Shown piece by piece: positions 24,236 through 36,182 of a stretch of 64,000 bases of DNA. A model generated the notes under the pieces. It was not told the DNA's origin and searched no databases. It worked only from the letters and a program-made list of their open reading frames with translations. The stretch lies in NCBI RefSeq assembly GCF_018991925.1, contig NW_024735442.1, forward strand, positions 832,001 to 896,000, written 5' to 3'. Origin of the DNA: Homarus americanus. Lineage: Eukaryota > Arthropoda > Malacostraca > Decapoda > Nephropidae. Each line of letters opens with the position of its first letter. The first letter of the stretch is position 1. A program made the position numbers and the translations under genes.

Positions 24236-25079
24236 AAATCACAGTGGAATTAGAGCATGACTGTAAATTGCCATTCCTAGACTGTCTGATCCACAGAATA
24301 GGAAACACCTTTAAGTTCAGTATTTATAGAAAACCTACTAATGTGTGTTCATACATTCATTATTATTCTGCCCACCATAATACAGTCAAACAGTTAGTAT
24401 TTTCATCAATGTTTTTACGTGCTTTGAGAATTTGCAGCCCGGAATTCATTGATGAGGAATATAAATATATCTATAATATTGGCTTGAACCTTAAATACCC
24501 TAGATCTTTCATAGACAAATGCCTGAAAATTACTAATTAATCTTTTTATAAAACCAAACTCAAGCTCACCCATGACTATGAGAATCTCTTAGTATTACCA
24601 TTTCACAAAAATTTCTCTCAAATTCCTTTACAACTAAAAACCTGGAACGTCAATGTGGCATTTAAAAACTCATGCACTGTTAAACAAATGTTAATCAAGA
24701 ACTCCCCCAACAATACAGGTGGCTGCATTTATAAGGTTCTTTGCAAGGAATGTAATATGTTTTACTTAGGCCAGACAGGTAAAGATCTTGTAACTAGACT
24801 TAAACAACATAAATATAGTGTTAGGACAGGCCAGGAATCCAATGATCTGTTTGTTCATCTGAGGAATAATAAGCATGGAATTGACTGGGATAATGCCTCC
24901 TCAATATTACCTTGTAATTCAATTGACAGTACGAACATTATAGAATCCAGTCTCATTAAACATACCGAATCCGTCAACATGAATTTGAGTAATTGTATGT
25001 ACAAACTGGATAATTTCGTAATTAAGAAGATTTGTAACCAGGTGAGAAGGTTGGGTCATCTTACCCTCTGACCTGACTA
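24236..25079 (+). mobile_element. Penelope-like element relic: RT C-terminus plus GIY-YIG endonuclease
   Basis: The first frame (24244-24540) reads LPFLDCLIHRIGNTFKFSIY then RKPTNVCSYIHYYSAHH, the end of a Penelope-type reverse transcriptase. After a stop, the frame from 24655 reads GGCIYKVLCKECNMFYLGQTG then KDLVTRLKQHKYSVRTGQ and IESSLIKH, a GIY-YIG nuclease with the preceding cysteine motif expected in Penelope-like elements (the G..IY and Y.GQTG parts are present, as is the R..QH helix). The catalytic palm of the RT is missing, cut off at the TA repeat. TA repeats lie on both sides and a hammerhead motif follows at 25284. Confidence 0.85.
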
Positions 25080-25157
25080 CCGACTGCTGCCGTGCTTTTT
25101 GAAGATTAATATGGTCATTACCTAATACCTGACCATTGTGGACTTGATCTCACCCTC

Positions 25158-25164
<7 letters not shown>

Positions 25165-25247
<83 letters not shown>
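25165..25247 (+). repeat. (TA)n microsatellite
   Basis: Uninterrupted TA dinucleotides between the Penelope-like coding relic and the hammerhead-bearing segment. Confidence 0.97.
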
Positions 25248-25249
<2 letters not shown>

Positions 25250-25283
25250 TGATAACCACAAGGAAAGAAGAAAACACGAAGTT

Positions 25284-25318
25284 CCCAAGCGCTTTCGTGT
25301 AATTCACATCTTCAGGGG
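25284..25318 (-). ncRNA. Hammerhead ribozyme motif, minimal stem III type
   Basis: On the minus strand: CCC, then CUGAAGA (fits CUGANGA), stem II UGU..ACA closing a GAAUU loop, CGAAA, the self-complementary AGCGCU, then U and GGG. CCC and GGG pair as stem I, and the predicted cut is after the U preceding GGG. Every conserved core nucleotide of a hammerhead is present. The very short self-complementary stem III suggests activity as a dimer, as described for hammerheads in Penelope-like terminal repeats. Its strand is opposite to the coding relic at 24236-25079. Confidence 0.8.
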
Positions 25319-26128
25319 TGAGTACAGGCTAGTTTTTATCATGAAAGATGTAAGCATAATAAACAGAGAAGTTGAACAGTAATATACAGTAATATGATGC
25401 ACAAGCTCCCGCTCTGTCAGGACCAGTGAACAGATATGATCTAGTCATCTTTCCACTGCAGCCTCACCTTGACTCAGGAAAATTACCAGCACTTTCATTC
25501 TCCTCTTAGAATATAATGTTCAGAGTAAGTAGCTTAATTATGGACATTAAATTCATATTGCATAAGTAAATAAAGTTACAAGAGCTTGAAGCAGATTGAG
25601 TTTATCTCTTGAGCGTAGGCAGCAACTGGAGTGGGCGGGGCTTTCTCCTGGGCGGCGCCAGAGGAGGAGGTCAAAGATGTGGGCTATGACTGGGCTGGGG
25701 AGTGGCTCACGTCTGTTGCCAGTAATACGCAACTCTCTGACAGTGTACATTCTCCGCTATAGCCTGCGTTGCTATTCTTCATTTTCTCAGGAATATTATT
25801 GAAGACGTATCAAAACCTAATAGTTGTAGAGATAAATATGCTTGAACTACCGTAACAAAGCTAATAAATGTAATGGAATATGGTATGCGGTCATATAATT
25901 ATATATTCAAGTACAAAAGCTTCATATCCCGTACTCATATAGCTTCTACATCTAAACAAACTGCAATTTGCAAGTGGTAGATCTACCTGCATGTAGCTAA
26001 GCGTGTTTCGTCTTCGGAACAGTTCACTTGTTGGAACACCTCTCTATCCAGTAAAAGGTAAATTATATAACATCATCTCAGTGATAGTTCCTGCGTAATG
26101 ACAAATAAGTTACGAAAAACAAACCAAC
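25319..26128. other. Upstream flank of the SLC16-like gene
   Basis: Probably holds the promoter and 5' UTR of the transporter gene. A GC-richer patch at 25620-25700 stands out from the AT-rich background and could be promoter-associated. ccagtaaaaggtaaat at 26049 could be a 5' UTR donor. Neither is certain. Confidence 0.35.
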
Positions 26129-29100
26129 ATGCAAAAGGAAACAAGCTTACCGTCCTCAGCGTCGCCACTCCTCCGACCACAAGTTCCACAGTGTATCGTC
26201 CACAGTTATGTTAACTATCTACACACAAGCAATGATACAAAAGCGGCAGATCAGGAATTAATACCATCTTGCATACGTGGGGAGATTGAAGAAGCTATCA
26301 ACTTAAGACCGATGACAACAGAAGACAGAGAAGAGATTCAATACGAGGAAGAAGAGAAGAGTGCGAAAAATGAAGAAAATATAAGAATAGCTGGTCCTGA
26401 CGGCGGCTGGTCATGGGTGGTACTGCTCGGAGCTTTTGTTGTCATGGTGAGTCGTGATCCTTGGTCTCTCATCTCAATTTCTTTTCCCTAGTCTTGCTAT
26501 GTCTGTCAATTTCTTGATTCCTCGTGCTGTTTATCTACATGTTATCCATATATACTGATTAGTATTTATTCATGGTTTGAAATCGTCCCTGTCCCAGTTT
26601 TTTTCCCTTAAATATTTATTTATGTAATGCATTACATTGTTTAAACTATTTCACATGCCGATATTTCGAATATGGCCGCAAAAAAAATGTCTGCACCTTT
26701 TCGTCAAATCATTACTTCGCATTGAGCTTTTGGTGTTAAAAACGTCACTGATTTTTGACTGAGGTTAGATATTATTGGCATATATTCAGTTCAACACTTT
26801 TATTTATATGCTTCCCTCTCAGCTCAGAAGAGAACATACTCCACTTAATTCAAAACTTAAAAATGCCAAATTACCAGAGAAATTTAATTCTGCAAAGGTA
26901 CTGCATTATTTAAATGTTGCAATAGGAAATTGGATATCGGGAATATTAGACGCGCGCGCGCGTGTGTGTGTGTGTGTCAGAGTGAAAGAATGATAGTATA
27001 AAATTTCAGTGTGTCTTCTAATAGATTGAGTGGTGGTTGGTGCAGTTGTCCCTCCCTTTTGAATCATCATCTGTCTAGGAGTCACGTGTACATGTATCAC
27101 TTGTAAAGTTATGGAGTCCATTGTAAGGGATCAAACTGTAGCTATTATGATGGACAATCGCTTGTTCAATGACAAAAACTAGGGTGTTATAAACAGGCTG
27201 AATAGTTGCACCATGTCGTGCCCACCCAATTCAACACCAATTGCCCAGCAAGTGGATGAAGAACTGGAGGTATACAGGCATGACACCTTCGTCCAGAATA
27301 CATAAATGTCCTCAAAAAGTAAGGATTTGTTTGTTTATGTATCTAGCAAGACCCCTGTACTGCACAGTATATGTTTCTGCGAGTGTGAGGCACGCGAGTG
27401 TGCGTGTAATAAGTTTGGCATAATTTTTTTGGAGATGTATTAGCTCGCCGGTAGTTTGTGTAACTCTCATAATAACATTCACCTCGAGTGTCATTAAATA
27501 CTGTACAATATATCCGAAATTAAAGTGTGCAATATTTTTCTCTCAGTATTAAAATATCCTCATGGGTTGCCCAGTTCTGGGACATCTCTCAGCCAGAGCC
27601 GTAGAGTTTAGCTAACCTGGCGCCATGTTGTTGCTCAACGGGTGGGAAGTCTTTTCGGGCTGTCTCCCACATAGTTTATAAATAAAACTTGCTTATCCAA
27701 TTGTGTTCATGTATGACAATTTTACTGAAGAAACATAATCATCATCCTTTGCAGTATGACCGGAAACTTTTTCATCAGCTAAGTAACAACATGGCGCCCG
27801 CATGTCACCGATTTGACAGAAGTCATATCTACGGCTCTGCTCTCAGCATGACAGTTTGCACGGAGGTTGTCAGGATGAAAATTGGCCCTTTAAGCATTTT
27901 TTAAAGTTATGTCTGTGGTACTTTGAAAAAAAATGTATACGTCCACATGCAGCGTCATTTCTATTTTATTTTCAATTTAATTTTATTTATTTAATTTGGG
28001 CTTGCTTGGACATTTCTAGTTACCTATTTTTAATTTTTTTGTTTTGTTTAACGGGAAATCGCCCACCCGGGCACAGGTCATCGACCCACAACGGGACCTG
28101 GGGGGCGAAAAAAAAACAATACAAAAATGAAATAAAAAATTAAAAGAGAAAATACTATGTTAATCTACATCACTGGGTTGTACTTGTTCCTGGCGGGCCT
28201 GTCTAACATGATGTTGTCCACTGCCCTGTGACCTTAAATACCAGTCCCTACACCTTGTCAACTCGGTCAAAAATGGGTTTAAGGACATGCCTACCTGGTA
28301 GTATCTTTTCAAATTTCTCTGCATTTGTCCTGGCAAGCCCTAATACAATGCATTTTTTCATAATCTGTTCTTTCCCTGGTACTGGTTCAAACCTCCTCTC
28401 TATGGCTGTCAGTTTACGCGTCATTCGTTCCACACATCTTTCCGAATCGTCCTCTAAATGATATTCCTCTCTAAAAAAAATCTGTCCATGGATTCCCCAG
28501 GGTACTCTGGCCCGTGCTGAACTTCGTCAAAGCTTGCTTAAGGTTGTTCCAATCCCACGTCCCCCTGCTATCCAGTTCCTCCAGAATCATCTCATCTACG
28601 GGACTCTCCATTCTGCTAAGAGCCGCTTCTACCCGATGGTCATCCTTCTTAAGTAGCCACTCTACCTTCCTACAAAAAGTTCTAACGTTGGTCCCAGAAT
28701 TCAACCCCGTTAGTTTTTCCAATGATAACATTTTAACATAATTAAGGCTGAAAAAGGATGATTCCCTATCACTTCCCTTGATATGATCTGTTAGTTTGGG
28801 ATGAACCCCTGGATCAACTTTACTTGTAAGGCTACCTGGGTGTGTGGTGTCGCTCCCTAATTGTGGTACAGGGCGGAAACTTTCTGCGTGTGGGGCCGTT
28901 GGGGTTGTGTCATTTCTTACAACTGACTCTTGATCCGTGTCTGGGTTATTTGCATGCCAGAGGTCTTGTTTTAGGTCCCTCATTTGTTTCTGCAATTCCT
29001 CTAGCTCTGACCGTTGCCTGTTGATGACTGACATAGCCTGTTCCATTCTCTCTACCACTGTGTCGCCAACCGTGGTACTTTCCTGTTCTCATGACTCACC

Positions 29101-32100
29101 CATTTTGTCCTAAAAATACTACCACTCGACCAAAGAAAACTACGAACCACTTAACACAACTACTCTCCTGTATTACTACAACCTGAATTGACCAATGGTA
29201 CAATACAACACTATGCAACACCTTAACATGGCACCAAAAATTGTAAGTCACATCAACTGGAGACCGAAAGTCCTATGGCATTCCATAAGTGAACCACTTA
29301 ACAAACATCAGAAGTGAACCACTTGAGACACTTCTCAAGACACAGTATGGACTCCCTTACTTCAACGCCAAAAAGGTTAATCCACAATTTCAGTAATTAT
29401 TAATACATATTAACAATGGGTAAAACACAAAAAAAATCAATGACACACATTACTTCAGTACTGTCTAAACTTTCAAAAATTCTTCTGACATTTCTGTACC
29501 CAATCAATGTTATTCATATGCAAGTATCACTCTAAAGTCAGATAATCTACAATTAAAATTATTTGTCTACTCAGCATCTTAATCACAACTTCAATTCCAC
29601 CGGATTTGATCAATGATTAAAAAACAATCCCACCGCTATAGCCACCAATTTATACTGCCCGATACTGGGGTCACTAATTCTAAGGAGATAACTTAACTAT
29701 ATTCTTAATTTTAAGGTCGCTGCCACCAGACCCCCCTGGACAGTATGTAGCTCACTCTGCCCGCTACCTACTACATACTGTCCAGGGGGGGTCTGGTGGC
29801 AGCGACCTTAAAATTAAGAATATAGTTAAGTTATCCCCTTAGAATTAGTGACCCCAGTATCGGGCAGTATAAGAGTGACCAACGGACACTATCCTTGGCC
29901 TCTCCAACACTTGTCTTCTTGCCCTTCCTTCCACTCTTATTAAAATAAAAGATACGTTGTTCAGCCAGCTCCATAAGAGCCTGGCTAGAGGTCTTCACTC
30001 CTTCCTTAGAAGAATGGCTACTGCAAAAATAAACATATTTATAACAAAATGAAAAAGGCTTGAGAGCTAGTACCTAAATATACAAGATGTAAGATCAAAA
30101 ATAATTATTATAACCTCAGCATATCTGGTTGAGCCCGGATGCTGTTTATCTCTTACTTTCCTTTAGTATTCCTCCCTCTTTTACCTTACTCTTAAACCAA
30201 TCCCCTCCCTCCCCCCAAAGTACTTCCAATCCCAATCCTTGCCCTCCCACCCAGCACCATAAGCAATAGCCCCTCTACCTGAACCCCAGACGTCAAGTCA
30301 AGTCAAGAAGGTCATTCTACTCCACGGTCTCAAGCCGACAAGATCTCCTCTCAAGAAGCTCCTCCACAACACAGCAACTCCCCACCATCCTACTGCATTG
30401 TACATACTGTACAATATACGTGGAGTTAACGCTATTCTCAGTTTCCTTCCTCACCTCCATCCTGAGTGCGAGATCTCCTTTATGTACAGTAGCTGAAACA
30501 ACTATCTGTGCAGGTGGGGTCGATATGCTCCGAATTTTTACGTGTGACTAGTGACAACCCTCATATACCAAAATAGATCGTCCATGGTCTCATATTGTTT
30601 CCCACAAAGTATGCACATATAGTTGTTTTAGCTACTGTGCGTGTGTATGTGGTCCTAAAGAAAGAGAAAGTTGACATACAAGAAAGAGAAATTTTACTAA
30701 CTGCGCCACATACTCACGCTACACATTCTAAGGCTATTGTGAAAATGAGTTCACCATTATGGTGTATTCTAATTTGGTTTGTGAAATGTTCTTTAAAAAT
30801 CTCTTAACACATTTATTGTAAACCACTTATGTTGTAGACTTATTATTATAATGGTTAACATTATTTGACAACTGAATGTATTTTGGGTGGTTCAGACGCT
30901 GGTGTCAACGGTGGGACCGTGCTTCAGCCTGGTGTTCTCGAAGCTTCTGTTAGCCCTGGGCTCCTCCTCTATCACAGTCGCGTGGATCTTCAATATCTTC
31001 AGCCTGGTATGGAACGTGGTGGGGCCGGTGGTGGGGCCGCTCACAGCAGAGGTGGGACACCGAAAGGTGGCCATGGTGGGCTCCCTCATGATGGCCGCCG
31101 CCCTCATCATCTCCTCTTTCGCCTTCTCCACTTGGCACTTACTACTTTGCTTCTCTGTTCTCGGAGGTACCACATTTTTATTTTTATCTTTGCCACCCCA
31201 GGAAAAATCTCCAATAATCAAATAACTTAAGTACATTCAAACTATGTAAAAAAAATCGTTTGGATTACAATGTGCATTTTCAAATAAAGGGAAAAATTTG
31301 CATGAAGGTGTTAAAACAACTGATGAAATAAACATAGGTTTACTAATCTTCATAAGATTGTTAGAGACACTAAAAACAGGCGTTGCATTTCTGGTGGAGA
31401 GGAAAACGTACATAGAAGTGAGCAATCATGGGAAAATGTATTACAGAATTCTTAATGAGAGAATTGCAGTAAAAACAGTTTATTTTATTGGGGATGAAGC
31501 AATAGGGTTATAGGAGTCCATAAAAAGAAAGAGTATATATGGATCAAGTATAATGTATTAAAGAAAGGCAAGTCGATTTTTTTTCTCCTCTTCACCACTG
31601 ATCGGCTTGTTAGCCGCTTGGGCGATCGGTCACGTTACTGATTATTTTTCCTTTTCATTTATCTTTTTCACCAAAAGAACGGCTCGCTAGCCGCCCGGGC
31701 GATCGGTCACGTCTCTGTCACGCACTGTTGGCAAGTACTGGGCATGCACCGGCTCCTGAATGTACCTGAACCTGCTCCAGTGTTGGTCAAGTCTTGTCTT
31801 GAAAGAGCTCACACTCGGTGCCGTCACAACACTCTCTGGTAGATTGTTCCAAGAGTTTACAACCCTCACTCGGAAAAAGTTTGCCCTCACAGTTTTCTGG
31901 ACTTGCGGCTTCTTCAATCTTGAGCTGTGACCCCTTGTGGGGCGAGCGTCCGCCAGCTCCAAGTAAGGACACTCAACTGAGTAGTGCCCTCTGAGATGCT
32001 TATACACCTCAACTAGGTCCCCCCTTGCACGTCTGTAGTATAAGCTAGGAAAGTTCATGCTCTCCAATCTCTCAGGGTAGCTGAGGTGCCGAAGTGCAGG

Positions 32101-35100
32101 CACCAGTCTGGTGGCCCTCCTTTGAACATTTTCAACCAACTGACAGTCCCTAGCATATCTCGGGGACCAGGTGGGGTGACAGTACTCCAGATGGGGAAGC
32201 ACTTCACTCCTGAAGATCGTTACGAAGGACGGACCGTCTAGATATCTGAACGACCTTCTTAAAAGACCCAATAATTTATTTGCCTGGTTAACCTTCTTCT
32301 CGCAATGGCCCGAGAACTTCGGCTCATTGTCAACATACACACCTATGTCCTTCTCACATACAGTCTCAACTAGTGCAGTTTCCTCATCCCCTTGGGACAT
32401 ATGATACGCCTCCTTACTGTTGGTACGCCCCAGGTGCATCCTCTTACACTTCGTGACATTGAATCTCAGCAGCCATTCCTTCGACCATTCCTGGAGCCCA
32501 CAGAGGTCCTTCTGCAGCTCTTCACAGTCAGCTTGGTTCTTAATTTCCCGAAATAACTTGGCGTCATCGGCAAACATTTGTATGGAGGAGTGTACAACGT
32601 CAGGCATGTCATTTATGAAACAAACTTACAACAGCGGGCCCAATACACTGCCCTGTGGTACCCCACTTGTGACAGATACTGATGACGATTTCGTGCCATT
32701 AATCACCACACACTGCTTGCGGTCATGTAGAAAGTCTTCTATCCATGCTAGGACATTTCCCCGAATTCCGTACCCTTCCAATTTGATTTTCAGCCTTTCA
32801 TGGGGTACTTTAAAAATGAGATACTTTTTAGTTCTACTTGAGTACATTGACATTTGGATACTTTTACTTCAACTTGAGTAACATTTTGCCATTGTAACAA
32901 TACCTTTACTCAAGTAACAAAGTCCAGTATACTTTTTACAATTCTGCTTTTTTGAGATAATGTACTAGCTGTACGAATTTTTACTCAATAAATCTGAGTC
33001 AAATGAAATCACATAACATGATGCATATAACTAGTCTAATTTGGTATCTAACACAAAGAGTTATATAGTTTTTTAGTTTTCTTCAAAAGTATTATTAATG
33101 AATTTCTCTTATTAATGAATTTCTCAGGTAATGATGTTTTAACACTTCTCAGAACTTACTATAACAGAAATGAGTTATGGTAGTGACAATGTGCTGTGGT
33201 AGGTCTTGGTGCTGGCCTGGTCGTCACTACTAGCGTCCTCATCGTCCCTCTTTACTTCACACATCGTCTTGGTCGAGCCAATGGTGTCTTCATGGCCGGC
33301 ACCAGTGTTGGACAGTTCATCGCACCACACCTCATCACTTTCCTGCAGGACAGATATGCCTTCACGGGAGCCACGCTTATCCTTGGAGCCATCGTCCTAA
33401 ACACCAGCGTGGCTGCCGCAACTTTTCACCCAGTATCTTGGCACACTGGTCATCTGGATTGTGAAACTGGAAAGCCATTCCCGGAAAAAGTCTTCCTTCG
33501 TCAGTCTGCTTCCAGTCGTCAGCTAAACAGCAATCTGGCATCTTCAAATCAAGTTACGTCTAACAGAAAGTCGAGGAAAATGAATGGATTGCTCTTACGC
33601 GTTGCCCAGTCAACATTACGCGACTTGGGCATCCTGAGGTCTCCAAGAGCTCTGATTATTGCTGTCAGTAGCACATTAGTAGTCAATGGTTACCTAAACT
33701 TTATAATGATGGTCCCTTTCATGGTGCAGGAGGCTGGCCACTCCCCACAGTCATCGGCATGGTGTGTGTCTGTGTCCGGTGTCTTTAACCTGCTTACCCG
33801 CCTGGCTATGTCTGCCTTCTCAGAGTGCCCCTGCTTCAACATGCATATTTGTTACGTCGTTGGGATCTTCACCATCGCTGCCTCCAGTTTAGGTAGGATG
33901 CCAAGCAGTCTTTCTGTATTTCAGGTTACATCTTGTCCCGCTTAGCAGAAATCAAAGAAAATGCCCCTTGTAAATTTTGGTAACAGCAAATAGTGCGGAT
34001 CACACACTCGTCAACAAACCTAATACAGTATCCTGTAAACAGTACAGTACTGTATTCAAGTACAGTACAGTATATTGTGCCATTTTAGTTCCAGTGACCC
34101 CTTATAAAGAATCTCAGAATCATATTTAAGATATTCTCTAATTTCATAAATCATTTTATCCTTTTAAGAAGACAAAAGTTAACTATCTTTTCATTAAAAA
34201 AGGCGTTAATCATATATCTATAGTTAGATCATAAAAGCAGAGTTATGCCATCACTCTTCTATCAAAAATTTGCCATTAGTCTGTAAGAGGTGAGGCTTGA
34301 TTGTGACAGTATACAGAGACAAATCCCTGCTGCTAATGGTCACAAATATCAGCATGGAAAACACTGTAAACTCATTATTTATCCAGGTTTTAAACAATAA
34401 GCCTCAGATTAACTAAAATATGGGTAACATATTGGCGAGAATCATACACTGAATTACTTAATATAATAAAATTAGAGAACACATAATTATACAAGAACAA
34501 GTAAAGGAACAAACAAAATGCATGAAACCACAGCCTAAATTAACCGAAACCATAACTTCAGTCTTACCATACACTAATCTCCATATAAATATATCCTGAG
34601 TCAGGCTAGCTGCACCGCACTTGGACCAAGCCCTTACACCAATCAGACTCCTCACTCACCTGTCTGCCCACTGCCCGGAGGAGCTGGTAGAGCAGTGACC
34701 CCCACACAGTGCTGGTGCCAGGTCAATAATTTCAATGTTATTTTACCTAACTTCCACACAACATTAAACTAACTTATTTAACACATACATATTACGCATT
34801 AATATATAATACCTATTAAACAGTTATTACATACTGGAACACAGTAACAGAATATAGCCCTACCTACTGAGCAAGCAATGTATGCAATTACCTCTGAATA
34901 AGTAGAGTAATTACTTCTAAATCAAAGATCTTCGGTGCCGCATAAAGCAGCAAACGTTCATCTTCATCACTTCACTTTATCCTTTTTGCTACTGATCGGT
35001 CTGTTTGTAGTGATAGTGAATGTGAGTCATGATTTTATAACGTAACACTACACCTGGTAGTTTTTCATCATTAATTTTACATGTTGTTCACTTAGCGTTA

Positions 35101-35487
35101 TATCACTTCTTCCAGCTTTTTCGTTTTTAACAAACGCAACATGGCTGATGGTGGTCATGGGAGTATGGGGATGTGGTGTTGGTGCCTTCATGGGACTCTA
35201 CAACCTGGTCATGATCCGCTACATGGGGATCCACAACCTACCACCCATGTTCGGCGCTGCCAGTCTCCTTAATGGCCTCGGCTTCATCACCCTTGGACCC
35301 CTGTTGGGTAAGAAGTGTAACCTTCACTCTGGGAGGTAAAGAGTGCTTGATCTTAGAATACATCTCGCTTTAACTGACATTTAAATACTAACATTTTTAA
35401 ATTGTCTTGTCCTTTTGTACGTTACCAACTTACCGTCCTCTTCGTAGGATTACAGGGTAAAAAATTTAATTAATGAATGGAAATTAC

Positions 35488-35574
<87 letters not shown>

Positions 35575-36001
35575 TGTGTGTGTGTGTGTACAGAGTACTA
35601 TATTTAATATTTTGGGGACCTATTATATGAGCACCCTTCCTTTTATTTTTTAATAAGTGTGTCTCTGAGGCTTTATTTTGCACGTTGTGCAAAAAATGCT
35701 CTGCTTGTTTAATTCATATATTTTTCCATAAGATCACATGCTTTTACAACCCCCCATGATCTATTGATCTCCAAGCATTACATGATAAATACACATTGTT
35801 TTCCTTTTTGAATTTGTGAAAATGTTAAGTAAGGCGTCACCTGTTACAGGGTGGGTGAGGGACCTGAGTGAGAGCTACGCCTTCAGTATCTGGCTTTTGG
35901 CAAGCACACAGTTCTTGTGTGTGTTGCTGTGGTTCTTCATGCCTGCTGCTGTTGCTCGAGATGAGAGAAGGGCTTTACAGGACAACAACTCGGCTGATTG
36001 A
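26129..36001 (+). CDS. SLC16-type monocarboxylate transporter-like protein
   Basis: Five coding exons with GT-AG introns and consistent phases: 26129-26446, 30896-31166, 33203-33892, 35116-35307, 35850-36001 (TGA). The 540-residue product has a cytosolic acidic N-terminus (about 1-88), the MCT signature GPDGGWSWVVLLGAFVVM opening TM1, and about 12 membrane segments. Residues KVAMVGSLMMAAALIISSFA and LGAGLVVTTSVLIVPLYF belong to TMs in the N-half. A Ser/Asn-rich central loop (about 255-300) separates the halves, and C-half segments such as LMVVMGVWGCGVGAFMGLYN and FSIWLLASTQFLCVLLWFF follow. The short tail ends DNNSAD. This is a plasma-membrane major facilitator; proton-coupled monocarboxylate transport is the family's usual role, but many arthropod SLC16-like proteins have unknown substrates. 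Introns hold a gag relic, a palindrome and a LINE. An upstream untranslated exon is possible. Confidence 0.9.
26950..26976 (+). repeat. (CG)n(TG)n microsatellite
   Basis: acgcgcgcgcgcg followed by gtgtgtgtgtgtgt, inside transporter intron 1. Confidence 0.9.
26977..28227. other. Transporter intron 1, no feature recognised
   Basis: No recognisable domain or repeat ends. A stretch at 28048-28110 (GC-rich, aacgggaaatcgcccacccg) stands out in composition next to the gag relic and may belong to that retroelement. Confidence 0.4.
28228..29058 (-). pseudogene. gag-like gene of an LTR retrotransposon
   Basis: Minus strand from ATG 29058: a coiled-coil start (MEQAMSVINRQRSELEELQK), a Pro/Ser/Thr linker, then gag-like helices with LTGLNSGTNVRTFCRKVEWL and EELDSRGTWDWNNLKQALTK. 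After a frame break near 28471 it continues ERMTRKLTAIERRFEPVPGK and FEKILPGRHVLKPIFDRV. Organisation (coiled coil plus capsid-like region, no zinc knuckle) resembles arthropod gypsy/BEL gag proteins. Upstream on the minus strand a leader leads to TGGTGGCTATAGCGGTGGG at about 29646, a possible primer binding site. No protease or RT follows, so only part of an element remains. Confidence 0.6.
29652..29870. repeat. Near-perfect palindrome, about 100-bp arms, 20-bp loop
   Basis: Left arm 29652-29750 (atactgcccgatactgggg .. cagtatgtag) and right arm 29771-29870 are reverse complements with one substitution (ggagataa versus ggggataa) and one C-run length difference; the loop is 29751-29770. Both arms contain ctggtggcagcgacc-type sequence that could be an LTR/primer-binding junction. 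It lies just upstream (on the minus strand) of the gag relic. Confidence 0.95.
29871..30020 (-). other. Exon-like open segment ending at the palindrome
   Basis: After an acceptor-like tttttgcag, the minus strand is open from 30020 and reads SHSSKEGVKTSSQALMELAE, QRIFYFNKSGRKGKK, GEAKDSVRWS, then runs into the palindrome and stops there. Composition looks coding. It may be a captured or interrupted exon; no partner exon was found and the family is unknown to me. Confidence 0.3.
30306..30480 (+). repeat. LTR 3'-part fragment
   Basis: Contains gaagctcctccacaacacag, a variant of the aagctcctcaccacacag block of the solo LTR at 36183-36536, followed by a gtacaatatac / tttccttcctcacctccatcctgagtg end like that of 50446-50885. 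The LTR start is missing. Confidence 0.55.
31573..32807 (-). mobile_element. CR1/jockey-like LINE, 5'-truncated, RT with FADD
   Basis: Minus strand: VPHERLKIKLEGYGIRGNVL, VTSGVPQGSVLGPLL, an in-frame TAA where the copy at 38.5 kb has TTT, then INDMPDVVHSSIQMFADDAK (intact FADD), KCKRMHLGRTNSKEAYHMS, VENVQRRATRLVPALRHLSY, RANFFRVRVVNSWNNLPESV and the stop at 31687. Motifs are those of a CR1/jockey-superfamily RT. The 3' tail (31573-31700) carries the gatcgcccgggcggctag type motif twice, about 75 bp apart. It lies in transporter intron 2, antisense. Otherwise the frame is intact, so it is fairly young. Confidence 0.88.
33893..35115. other. Transporter intron 3, no feature recognised
   Basis: AT-rich; no domain, terminal repeat or tandem array stands out apart from scattered gtacagtac motifs. 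Confidence 0.45.
35490..35572 (+). repeat. (TA)n microsatellite followed by (TG)n
   Basis: TA dinucleotides then ctgtgtgtgtgtgtgtac, in transporter intron 4. Confidence 0.97.
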
Positions 36002-36182
36002 AAAAAAAATGAAGAACTTAATGACAATATACAGTGAACTGATGGCACAGCACAAAAGAACATTTTATCTCATACTGTATGCAACTCAAGGCGACTGACA
36101 TTCGGAAGTGCTGTACATTTGCTTTAAAATTTCCAATAGCCAACATTTTCAATAGAGAATGCTTCTCCACTGCTAGAGATGA

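Noticed and set aside
25284..25318. A second hammerhead on the plus strand
   Set aside because: The CUGANGA and GAAA elements occur only on the minus strand; the plus strand lacks the core despite the palindromic stem.
30865..31230. Gly-rich frame overlapping transporter exon 2
   Set aside because: It is a shifted-frame shadow of the SLC16-like exon, whose phases join its neighbours.
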